From: UBA2402 sp037139735
GTDB taxonomy: Bacteria; Planctomycetota; Phycisphaerae; Phycisphaerales; UBA1924
DNA: 64,000 nt
Assembly (NCBI GenBank): GCA_037139735.1
Contig: JBAXFU010000001.1
Location: 1 to 64,000 of the forward strand
Direction of reading: 5' to 3'
Part shown: one piece after another, positions 35,294 to 42,716 of the stretch
How positions within the stretch are numbered: position 1 is the stretch's first letter
How the letters are laid out: each line of letters opens with the position of its first letter
Position numbers and translations under genes: made by a program
Notes under the pieces: model-generated
What the model saw: the letters and a program-made list of their open reading frames with translations, nothing else
What the model was told of the DNA's origin: nothing
Database searches by the model: none

Positions 35294-36004
35294 TCACGGG
35301 GAGTCGCCCGAAGCGGCGGCGCGGCGCCGCGCCGCGACCGACTCGGCGCGTTCGAGGAGCATCTCGCGAAGTTCCGACGCGATGCGTTCGCCGGCCTCTC
35401 GCACGCCGGGGGCGGCGGCACCAAGCAGTCGCTGCAGCGACGTCACGCCGCGACCCGCCAAGCCGCAGGGGACGATGTGGTCAAAGTGGCGGAGGTCGGT
35501 GCTGACGTTGATCGCCAAACCGTGCATCGAGACCCACTTTCGGACGCGCACGCCCATGGCGCACAGCTTCGCGCCGCCCACCCAGACGCCGGTGGCGGAG
35601 GGGTCCCGTTCAGCGGCGACGCCCCACGAGGCGCACGCCCTGATCACGGATTCCTCGAGCAGTCGCATGTAGTCATGGAGCCCAAGATTGAAGATGTTGA
35701 GATCGATGTTCGGATAGGCGACGAGTTGGCCGGGCCCGTGGTATGTGATGTCGCCGCCGCGATCGGTCTCCCTGACCTCGATGCCGTCGGCGACCAATCG
35801 CTGCGGCAGGGCAAGCAGATGCGAAGCCGCCTCGCGGCGTCGGGAAATGGTGATCACCGCCGGAACGTGTTCGAGCAGGTGAATGGTGCCTTGGTCGCCG
35901 CCGGAATCCCGCGCGGCGACCACTTCCTCGACCCTGGCGGCCTGCATGGCGTACCCATGGTCGTACGAGCAGGGGCCCACCCAAATGACATCGAGTCGCC
36001 TCAC
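35294..36004 (-). CDS. lipB: Lipoyl(octanoyl) transferase LipB
   Basis: A 236-residue cytoplasmic enzyme that moves octanoyl from acyl carrier protein to the lipoyl domains of pyruvate and 2-oxoglutarate dehydrogenases and glycine cleavage H protein. Family signatures are readable: TDRGGDITYHGPGQLVAYP, GVWVGGAKLCAMGVRV with the catalytic Lys146, and HIVPCGLAGRGVTSL with the catalytic Cys180. The start is GTG at 36004 giving MRRLDVIWVG; this reaches family length with no better ATG. The gene stands alone, divergent from nusA across a 480-base leader region. LipA is not in the window. Confidence 0.94.
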   Translation of the reverse strand: MRRLDVIWVGPCSYDHGYAMQAARVEEVVAARDSGGDQGTIHLLEHVPAVITISRRREAASHLLALPQRLVADGIEVRETDRGGDITYHGPGQLVAYPNIDLNIFNLGLHDYMRLLEESVIRACASWGVAAERDPSATGVWVGGAKLCAMGVRVRKWVSMHGLAINVSTDLRHFDHIVPCGLAGRGVTSLQRLLGAAAPGVREAGERIASELREMLLERAESVAARRRAAASGDSP

Positions 36005-36101
36005 GGCGGATGGTACCGTCGCGGCCGAGGAACGGGAGCGTACAGAAAACGAACGGCCCGAGGGAGGCCCCGCGGCACGGCAACGGTCATCGCGGGCGGG
36101 G

Positions 36102-36131
36102 TTTGATCCTGCGACGCGTCATCACTATCAT
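36102..36131 (+). promoter_or_regulatory. Candidate promoter of nusA operon
   Basis: TTTGAT (36102-36107) and TATCAT (36126-36131) with an 18-base spacer. The order fits transcription through the 350-base leader into nusA. It is the best pair I can find, not a certain one. Confidence 0.4.
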
Positions 36132-36388
36132 TCCCCGAAGCGTCGGGAACCCTCGGGACGGTGTGTCACCGGTCCAAGGGCCCCGAGAGAGCAACAGCAT
36201 GTCCCTCATGGTTCCCACCCATGTTCTCTAACCGGCCCACGGCACGACAGGCGCGTCGGCTTCGACGCGCGTGGTGGCCGAGCCGAATCCCGCGGGGGAC
36301 GCTCATGACGTGAACGACGCGTGCGAAGCACGAGTCGGTCTCGCGAGCGGACCCGGGGGAGACGGTGTCCGGGCGCGAGGCGTGGCGG

Positions 36389-36423
36389 GAACCACAGGCC
36401 AGGCTTGTGGTTCTTTCGTTTTT
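36389..36423 (+). terminator. Attenuator-like terminator in nusA leader
   Basis: GAACCACA (36389-36396) pairs with TGTGGTTC (36406-36413), extended by inner G-U and G-C pairs, followed by TTTCGTTTTT. As no plus-strand gene lies just upstream, it should terminate or attenuate the nusA transcript itself, 63 bases before the start codon. NusA is an elongation and termination factor, so autoregulation through this hairpin is plausible. Confidence 0.75.
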
Positions 36424-36485
36424 CCCGGCGCGACAACTCGGACATCCAGACATCCAGCGCAGCAAGCAGGAAAGGCAACGAAGAG

Positions 36486-37823
36486 ATGAACGCCAAGGAA
36501 ATGATGCAGATCCTCGACGGAATCGCCCGCGAGCGCAACATCGACAAGTCGGTTCTGATCCGCGACCTCGAGCAGGCGATGATTTCCGCCGCTCGCAAGT
36601 ACTTCAACACGCTCGACACCGAGGAGTTCGACTGCAAGCTCGATCCGGTGGGAGGCGTCTTCCAGATGACCCGCCACGGGGAACCGCTCGACATGCCGCC
36701 CGTGGCCTTCGGGCGGATCGCGGCCCAGACCTTCAAGCAGGTGATGATCCAGAAGTTCCGCGACGACGAGCGGACGAGCATCCTTGACGAGTTCTCGAAG
36801 CGGATCGGCGAGATCGTGACCGGCACCGCGCAGCGATACGAGGGCGGCAGCCTGGTCGTGACGATCGACCGGGCGGAAGGGTTCATGCCCCGCAGCGAGC
36901 AGATTCCCGGCGAGCAGTTCGCGGCCGGCGACCGCGTCCGCTGCCTCATCCTCGACGTTCGCGACGCGGGCAGCCAGGTGAAGATCGTGTTGTCGCGGGC
37001 AAACCCCGACTTCATCAAGAAGCTCTTCGAGGTCGAGGTGCCCGAGGTCGCCGAGAAGATCATCGAAGTCAAGGCCATGGCTCGCGAGCCCGGCTACCGG
37101 ACGAAGATCGCCGTCTCGTCGATCGACAGCAAGGTCGATGCCGTGGGCGCGTGCGTGGGCGTCCGGGGCAGCCGCATCAAGAACATCGTCGACGAACTCA
37201 ACGGCGAGAAGATCGACATCGTCCGCTGGAACGAGTCGTCGCAGATCCTGATCCAGAACGCGCTCAAGCCCGCCGAGGTGGCCGAGATCTCGCTCTGCTT
37301 CGAACTCGGTCGCGCCACGGTGGTCGTTCGCGACGACCAACTCAGCTTGGCGATCGGCAAGCGGGGCCAGAACGTCCGCCTCGCGGCACGGCTGACCGGC
37401 TGGGACGTCGACATCCTGACCCCCGACGAGTTCCGCAAGGGCCTCGAGATCATGTACTCGACCGTGCAGTCGGTCGAGGGCATCTCCGAGCAGATGGCCG
37501 ACAAACTCGCCGCCCTGGGCATGGTGAGCGTCTTCGACATCGAGGAGGTCGGTGCCGAGGTGATCTGCGAGGAACTCGAGATCTCGCCGGAGGTCGCGGC
37601 CCAAATGATCGAAACCTGCTCGGTCAAGGCCAAGGAAGTGGCCGCGCAGCAGCAGAAGGACAAGGAAGAGAAGGAACGCAAGGCACGCGAGGAGGCCGCG
37701 ATGGCCCAGTCCGTGCTTGGCGCCTTGACGGCCGGCGAGGCGGCTTCGGGTGAGACGCCCGCGGCAGGAACGCCGGCGGAGCCCGATGCCCAGGCGCGTG
37801 CCGCGGACATCCTCGGCGGCTGA
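36486..37823 (+). CDS. nusA: Transcription termination/antitermination factor NusA
   Basis: A 445-residue NusA. The N-terminal RNA-polymerase-binding domain (about 1-135, MNAKEMMQILDGIARERNID) is followed by S1 (about 136-200) and two KH domains. KH1 has ACVGVRGSRIKNIV and KH2 has LAIGKRGQNVRLAARL, both GxxG loops. The C-terminal part has one helix-hairpin-helix-like unit (SVEGISEQMADKLAALG) and an Ala/Glu-rich tail. It binds RNA polymerase and nascent RNA, pausing or preventing termination. The ATG at 36486 follows AGGAAAGG by about 10 bases. It begins the infB operon; the expected neighbours rimP and ylxR are missing. Regulation by the leader attenuator is likely. Confidence 0.96.
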   Translation: MNAKEMMQILDGIARERNIDKSVLIRDLEQAMISAARKYFNTLDTEEFDCKLDPVGGVFQMTRHGEPLDMPPVAFGRIAAQTFKQVMIQKFRDDERTSILDEFSKRIGEIVTGTAQRYEGGSLVVTIDRAEGFMPRSEQIPGEQFAAGDRVRCLILDVRDAGSQVKIVLSRANPDFIKKLFEVEVPEVAEKIIEVKAMAREPGYRTKIAVSSIDSKVDAVGACVGVRGSRIKNIVDELNGEKIDIVRWNESSQILIQNALKPAEVAEISLCFELGRATVVVRDDQLSLAIGKRGQNVRLAARLTGWDVDILTPDEFRKGLEIMYSTVQSVEGISEQMADKLAALGMVSVFDIEEVGAEVICEELEISPEVAAQMIETCSVKAKEVAAQQQKDKEEKERKAREEAAMAQSVLGALTAGEAASGETPAAGTPAEPDAQARAADILGG

Positions 37824-37845
37824 CCGGATGCAGTGACGTCAATCG

Positions 37846-37873
37846 CGCCGGGCCTTGGCGACGAGGCCCGGCG
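37846..37873 (+). other. Hairpin between nusA and infB
   Basis: CGCCGGGCCT (37846-37855) and AGGCCCGGCG (37864-37873) form a perfect 10-bp stem with an 8-base loop. No T run follows, so this is a candidate RNA-processing or stabilising structure in the intercistronic RNA rather than a terminator. Confidence 0.7.
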
Positions 37874-37941
37874 ACCTCGGCGAAGTCGGTGGTGGTTGTT
37901 CTCGGTTGGTGCGGCGAACCCTTTATTCGGAGCGTGTCTTT

Positions 37942-40900
37942 TTGGCGGCCAAGCGCATTTTCCAACTCGCGAAGGAACTGGGAGTCGACTCCAAGGTCAT
38001 GGTGGCCAAGTGCCAGGCCGAGGACATTCCCAACATCACCAACCACATGTCCGTGGTGCCCATCGGTCTTGAAGCCACGCTGAGGGAGTGGTTCACCAAC
38101 TCCTCGGACGGAGGCGTGACGACGACCGTCGAGGCGACCGAGAAGGTCGACATTGCGCAGGCGCGGGCGAAGGCGCCTCGCAGCCGCAAGGCCAAGTCGA
38201 CGACGGACGGTGAAGCCCCGCCCCAGCCCCCGGTCGAGGAGGCTCCTGCCGCCAAGGCCCCCGTCCCGGAGCCGAAGCCATCGACCGCCACCTCCGCGCC
38301 GGTTGGCCCCATCGCCGATCCGACGCTGACCAAGGCCAAGCCGATCACGCCGACCATCGGCACGCCTGCGGCGGCTCCCATGCGGGCCGCCCCGCTTCGC
38401 CCGACGTCTCCGGCGCCCCAGCCTGCCGGCGAAACAGCGCCGACGGCCGCGCCGACGGCCCCCGCAGCCCCCGTGACGCCCGCGGCGACGACTGAAACCC
38501 CGGTGCCCGCAGTTCCTGCAGCACCCGCGGCACCGGCGATCGCCCGATCCTCGATTTCCCAAACCAGGTCGAGCATCAGCCCCGTGGCGACGCGCGTGTC
38601 ACCCCCGCCGCCGCCCGCCAAGATCGAACCCACGGTCCTTCGGCCGGGGGCGATGCCACCCGGGCCGCCACCGACCCCCACCCGCGTGGCTCCGGCGGCA
38701 CCTCCGGCGCCCGAAGGCCCCGGCGACGAGGCAGCGTCGGCCACGACACCCGCTCGCCCCGCCACGCCCGCGGCGCCGGCCGCCCGCATCACGCCCGCGC
38801 CCATGAACGTCCCCTCCCGTCCTCAGGCGGTGACGCCGGCGGGCCCGCGGCTTGAAACCAAGACGCAGGTGCGGATCGCCGGGCCGAAGGTGGTCCGCGT
38901 GGAGGCTCCCGAGCAGGTTCAGGCGCCTCGTCCGCGGCGTGTCGGACCGCCCGGCGCCCCCGGCGCACCCCGTCCGGGAGGCGAGGATGACCGTTCGCGG
39001 AGCCCCCGCCGTCGCGACGTGCCCGGACCGGCGGCGGCGGCGCCCGGCAAGCGGTCGAGCGGCGTCGGCGTGCCCGAGCGTCGTCGAGGCCGGAGCGATT
39101 CCGACTGGGTCGGTTCGACCCGCGGCATCTTCAGCGAGAAGGACCTGATCGAGCGAGAGGAAAAACTCGCTCGATCCGGCGGCTTCCTCAAGAAGCGCAA
39201 GCAGGACGCCGCGAACAGGGCGGCGCATGATCATGCCGACGAAGGGCCCTCCGAGGGGCGGCTCCGCATCGCCGCGCCCTTCACGATCAAGGACCTCTCC
39301 GCAGCGACCGGCGTGAAGGCGTCGGACATCGTGAAGAAGCTCTTCATGCAGGGTGTCATGAAGAAGATCAACGACGCCATCGAACCCGAGAAGGCCATCG
39401 AGATCATGATGGACTTCGACATCGATCTCGAAGTGACGCAGGCGCAGACCGCCGAAGAGGTGGTGTCGTCCGAGTTCGAGCGTCGCGAGGCCAAGGACCT
39501 GCGGGCCCGCGGGCCCGTGGTGACGATCCTCGGTCACGTCGACCACGGCAAGACGAGCCTGCTGGACCGCATCCGCAACACCAACGTGGCGGCGGGCGAA
39601 GCGGGCGGCATCACCCAGAAAACCAGCGCGTTCGTCGCGAGCGTCGAGGTCGAGGGCAGGACGCGCGAGGTGGTCTTCCTGGACACCCCGGGTCACGAGG
39701 CCTTCACCAGCATGCGTTCGCGCGGCGCGAAGATGACCGACGTGGTGGTGCTGGTGGTGTCGGCGCCCGAGGGCGTGATGCCCCAGACCATCGAGAGCAT
39801 CAACCACGCCAAGGCGGCGAAGGTGCCGATCGTCGTGGCGCTCAACAAGATCGACCGCCCCGACGCGACCGAGTCGCAGGTGCAGAAGACGCTGGGGCAA
39901 CTCGCCGCGGCGGGGCTCAATCCCACCGAATGGGGCGGCGACACCGAAGTGATCCGCACCAGCGCCACGACCGGGCAAGGGGTCAAGGAGCTGCTCGAGG
40001 CCCTTGATTACCAGTCGCAGTTGCTTGAACTCAAGGCCGACTTCGCCGGCGCGGGCCAGGGCGTCGTGGTCGAATCGAAGATGGAGGAGGGCCGCGGCGC
40101 GGTCGCCAGCATCCTCGTCCAGCAAGGCCTTCTCAAGGTCGGCGACTTCATCGTGATGGGGCGGTCCTTCGGCCGCGTTCGCGACATCTCCGACGACAAG
40201 GGTCGCCGCGTGAAGGAGGCCAGCCCCCCGCTGCCGGTGCAGGTCTCGGGCATCGACGAGGTGTGCGACGCGGGCGACAAGTTCTACGTGGTCGACTCGC
40301 TCAAGAAGGCCCAGGAGGCCGCCGAGCAGCGGCGTCAGCGCGAGCGTCACGTCGCGTTGGCCCAGCCGCGGGTCACGCTCGACAACATCTTCACGCAGAT
40401 CACCGACAGGGAGGTCAAGGAGATCCTGGTGGTCCTCAAGACCGACCAGCAGGGCACTGTGGACGTGCTCAAGGGCGAGTGCGAGAAGGTCAAGGGGACC
40501 GAAGTCAAGGTCCGCGTGCTGCACGCCGCCGTCGGCGGCATCACGGAGAGCGACGTGCTCCTCGCCGACGCCTCCAAGGCCATCATCATCGGCTTCAACG
40601 TCATTCCCTCCGGCAAGGCTCGTCAGCTCGCCGAAAGCAAGGGCGTCGAGATCCGCACGTATCAGGTCATCTACGACATCACCGACGACCTCCGCAAGGC
40701 CGCCGAGGGCCTGCTGGCCCCCGAACTCCGCGAAGAGGTGCTCGGTCACGCGGAAGTCCGCCAGGTCTTCAAGATCAGCAAGGTCGGCTCGATCGCCGGT
40801 TGCTACGTCACCGACGGCGTGGTGCAACGCGACGCCCTCATCCGCGTCACCCGCAACGGCGTGGTCATCGAGCACGACCGCAAGCTCGCCCAGCTCAAGC

Positions 40901-41031
40901 GTCTCAAGGACGACGCGAAGGAAGTTCGCATGGGCATGGAGTGCGGCATGAAGATCGACGGGTACGACGACATCAAGGAAGGCGACGTGCTCGAGTGCTA
41001 CAAGAAGGTCGAGGTCAAGCGGACGCTCTGA
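37942..41031 (+). CDS. infB: Translation initiation factor IF-2
   Basis: A 1029-residue IF-2, longer than usual because of a Pro/Ala-rich region (about 80-400). The N terminus has the helical element AKRIFQLAKELGVDSKVMVAK, and later IKDLSAATGVKASDIVKKLF, the second IF2-N domain. The GTPase begins at GHVDHGKT (about 531-538), with DTPGHEAF and NKID following. It delivers initiator tRNA to the ribosome. The start is inferred as TTG at 37942: GGAG lies 9 bases upstream, the IF2-N helix starts there, and no ATG is available. An upstream TTG at 37855 would run through the hairpin and was rejected. It follows nusA by 118 bases and is in the same operon as DUF503 and rbfA. Confidence 0.95.
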   Translation: MAAKRIFQLAKELGVDSKVMVAKCQAEDIPNITNHMSVVPIGLEATLREWFTNSSDGGVTTTVEATEKVDIAQARAKAPRSRKAKSTTDGEAPPQPPVEEAPAAKAPVPEPKPSTATSAPVGPIADPTLTKAKPITPTIGTPAAAPMRAAPLRPTSPAPQPAGETAPTAAPTAPAAPVTPAATTETPVPAVPAAPAAPAIARSSISQTRSSISPVATRVSPPPPPAKIEPTVLRPGAMPPGPPPTPTRVAPAAPPAPEGPGDEAASATTPARPATPAAPAARITPAPMNVPSRPQAVTPAGPRLETKTQVRIAGPKVVRVEAPEQVQAPRPRRVGPPGAPGAPRPGGEDDRSRSPRRRDVPGPAAAAPGKRSSGVGVPERRRGRSDSDWVGSTRGIFSEKDLIEREEKLARSGGFLKKRKQDAANRAAHDHADEGPSEGRLRIAAPFTIKDLSAATGVKASDIVKKLFMQGVMKKINDAIEPEKAIEIMMDFDIDLEVTQAQTAEEVVSSEFERREAKDLRARGPVVTILGHVDHGKTSLLDRIRNTNVAAGEAGGITQKTSAFVASVEVEGRTREVVFLDTPGHEAFTSMRSRGAKMTDVVVLVVSAPEGVMPQTIESINHAKAAKVPIVVALNKIDRPDATESQVQKTLGQLAAAGLNPTEWGGDTEVIRTSATTGQGVKELLEALDYQSQLLELKADFAGAGQGVVVESKMEEGRGAVASILVQQGLLKVGDFIVMGRSFGRVRDISDDKGRRVKEASPPLPVQVSGIDEVCDAGDKFYVVDSLKKAQEAAEQRRQRERHVALAQPRVTLDNIFTQITDREVKEILVVLKTDQQGTVDVLKGECEKVKGTEVKVRVLHAAVGGITESDVLLADASKAIIIGFNVIPSGKARQLAESKGVEIRTYQVIYDITDDLRKAAEGLLAPELREEVLGHAEVRQVFKISKVGSIAGCYVTDGVVQRDALIRVTRNGVVIEHDRKLAQLKRLKDDAKEVRMGMECGMKIDGYDDIKEGDVLECYKKVEVKRTL

Positions 41032-41063
41032 CGCCCGCAGCGGCCCCGCAAGGGGCGTCCCGA

Positions 41064-41456
41064 ATGCTCATCGCGATCCTCCAGTTCGAACTCCTGATTC
41101 ACGGCGCCGAGTCCCTGAAGGACAAGCGTCGCATCGTGGCCTCGCTGAAGGATCGCCTGCACCGTCACCACATGGCGAGCGTCGCGGAGACCGGACTGCA
41201 GGATTCCCTCCGCGCCGCCCGCATGGGCGTGGCCGTCGTCGGGTCCGACGCCCTGCATCTGGCGGGCGTGCTCGATCGGATCACCGACCGCATCCGAACC
41301 CATTCGCACGAGGCCGAACTCGGCGACACCTTCCGAGAGATCATCTCGAACGGCCTGGGCGCCAACGTCGAGGACGAGCCCCAGGAACGGGAACGTCGCG
41401 ACGAGGACCTCGAGGCCGAACTGCTCGCCCGCATCCCGGAGTCGCCACGCCCATGA
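41064..41456 (+). CDS. DUF503 family protein
   Basis: A 130-residue small protein of the DUF503 family, recognisable by the start MLIAILQFELLIHGAESLKDKRR and the SVAETGLQDSLRAARMGVAVVGSD segment. DUF503 genes commonly lie between infB and rbfA; a role in ribosome assembly or RNA binding is suspected from position but not proven. The ATG at 41064 has AGGGGCG upstream. Its TGA overlaps the ATG of rbfA (ATGA), so the two are translationally coupled. The C terminus is acidic and longer than in small family members. Confidence 0.92.
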   Translation: MLIAILQFELLIHGAESLKDKRRIVASLKDRLHRHHMASVAETGLQDSLRAARMGVAVVGSDALHLAGVLDRITDRIRTHSHEAELGDTFREIISNGLGANVEDEPQERERRDEDLEAELLARIPESPRP

Positions 41457-41866
41457 CCCGTCGGCTCGATCAACTCACGGCCGACGTCGAGCGGGGCGTG
41501 CGAGACGTGCTCGCCCGCGGCCTCGCCGACCCTCGCGTCACCGGCCTCATCACCGTGACCGGCGTTCGCATCCTGCCCGACATGAGCCGGGCGATCATCG
41601 ACATCTCGATCCTGCCCGAAGACCGTCAGGAACTGACCTTCCACGGCGTCTCGAGCGCCGCCTCGTGGATCCGCCGCGAAGTGGCCGACGTCGTGAGAGC
41701 CCGCACCCTCCCCACGTTCGTCTTCCGCCTCGACACCCGGATGAAAAAGGAGGCCGCCATCATCCGGGAACTCGAACGCGCCAGGCCCCAATCGCCCGCG
41801 TCCGCGAACGAACCGGACCCCGAGTCGGATCCCGATCCTGCGGCCGACGATCCTTCCCGCCCGTGA
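41453..41866 (+). CDS. rbfA: Ribosome-binding factor A
   Basis: A 137-residue RbfA with the KH-like fold: MTRRLDQLTADVERGVRDVLARGLADPR, then VTGVRILPDMSRAIIDISIL and the strand-helix region FRLDTRMKKEAAIIREL. It binds 16S rRNA of the immature 30S subunit, near the 5' helix, during late maturation and cold adaptation. The tail (about 110-137) is Asp/Pro/Glu-rich and likely disordered. The start overlaps the DUF503 stop in ATGA, and its TGA overlaps the next gene's GTG in GTGA, giving a tightly coupled run. Confidence 0.94.
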   Translation: MTRRLDQLTADVERGVRDVLARGLADPRVTGLITVTGVRILPDMSRAIIDISILPEDRQELTFHGVSSAASWIRREVADVVRARTLPTFVFRLDTRMKKEAAIIRELERARPQSPASANEPDPESDPDPAADDPSRP

Positions 41867-42708
41867 GCCCTGCAACCGACTCCATCCAGCGCCACTGGAA
41901 GGCGTTGCTCAAGAAGCTCGCCTCGGCCTATCCCGCGCCGCCGTCGGACGCCGAGCACCCTCCCGCCCCCGTGACCGTGATCGCCTCGGCCGTGCACGCC
42001 ACCATGCTCTGGGAGGCCTCGCAGGCCCAGGCCGACGCGGCGCTCCAGCAACTGACGCAGCACTTCGCCGACCACAACGACATGCGGGTCGCGCTGCCCA
42101 GCCACCTCATTCACGCCATCGGCCCCGCCTATCCGCTGGCGGTCGAACGGGTGCTGCGGCTCAAGTCGTGGCTCTCCGACCTGTACCGGCGATCCACCGC
42201 CCTCGATCTCGAGTATCTCCGCGATCGCTCCAAGGCCGACGCCCGACGCGAACTCGAGTCGCTGCACGGACTGCCCGGGTTCGCCGCCGCCCATGTCGTG
42301 GCCTCGTCGCTCGGCGGGCACGCGGTTCCCATCGACGATCGCCTCCTCGCCCTGCTGAAGGCCGAACGGATCGGCGCCGCACATTTGACGTCGAACGACG
42401 CGATGGAACTCCTCGAGACCGTCATCCGTCCCGATGAGCTCTCGTCCGTTCTTCGACTGTTGCGAGCGTGGTCGGATCTTCGCGGCGTTCCCCCTCGCCA
42501 CGAAGAGGCGCCGGCCTTCCAGCCCCTGCAACTCGCGCCACTCTCGCCGCTCGATCGGGCCGCCAAGGCGGCGCTCGGGGAACCGGCGTCGGGCAAGCGC
42601 AAGGCCGCTCCCAAGCGATCCGCCACGAAGTCCGCCCCCCGCCCGCGCCCCTCGGCCGACGCCGAAACGCCGCCCACGCGACCCGCCAAGCGAGGACGCT
42701 CGAAGTAG
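41863..42708 (+). CDS. Helix-hairpin-helix (HhH-GPD-like) protein
   Basis: A 281-residue protein with an HhH-GPD-like core. ASAVHATMLWEASQAQ resembles the first endonuclease III helices, and LHGLPGFAAAHVVASSLGG followed by PIDDRLLALL resembles the HhH motif and the catalytic Asp region of endonuclease III (LPGVGRKTAN..., VDTH). The lysine that makes a glycosylase bifunctional is replaced by Ala here, and I find no cysteine cluster for an iron-sulfur site. It may be a monofunctional glycosylase or a DNA- or RNA-binding relative. The Lys/Arg/Pro-rich tail (about 220-281) suggests nucleic-acid binding. GTG start at 41863 overlaps the rbfA stop. It occupies the place truB holds in many genomes. 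Confidence 0.72.
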   Translation: MSPATDSIQRHWKALLKKLASAYPAPPSDAEHPPAPVTVIASAVHATMLWEASQAQADAALQQLTQHFADHNDMRVALPSHLIHAIGPAYPLAVERVLRLKSWLSDLYRRSTALDLEYLRDRSKADARRELESLHGLPGFAAAHVVASSLGGHAVPIDDRLLALLKAERIGAAHLTSNDAMELLETVIRPDELSSVLRLLRAWSDLRGVPPRHEEAPAFQPLQLAPLSPLDRAAKAALGEPASGKRKAAPKRSATKSAPRPRPSADAETPPTRPAKRGRSK

Positions 42709-42716
42709 GTGCCACG

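Larger units (their letters stand above)
36005..36485 (+). other. nusA leader region
   Basis: About 480 bases between divergent lipB and nusA with no believable gene. It contains a candidate promoter (36102-36131) and an intrinsic terminator-like hairpin (36389-36423) inside the transcript that leads to nusA. Open frames reading into nusA lack ribosome sites. rimP, which usually precedes nusA, is absent. Confidence 0.6.

Noticed and set aside
31795..35424. Very long antisense open frame opposite the lamin-tail gene
   Set aside because: A shadow of the strong codon bias in the sense gene; the product is Gly/Arg/Val/Asp-biased with no ribosome site, and the sense strand has signal peptide, domains and terminator.
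36010..36485. A small gene or rimP before nusA
   Set aside because: No frame with family motifs or ribosome site; the region reads as leader.
38200..38800. Repeated Pro/Ala-coding DNA in infB, considered as CRISPR or tandem repeat
   Set aside because: No regular spacing or identical units; it encodes the flexible linker of IF-2.
38599..40875. Long antisense open frame opposite infB
   Set aside because: Covers the GTPase part of IF-2 and has no recognisable domain.
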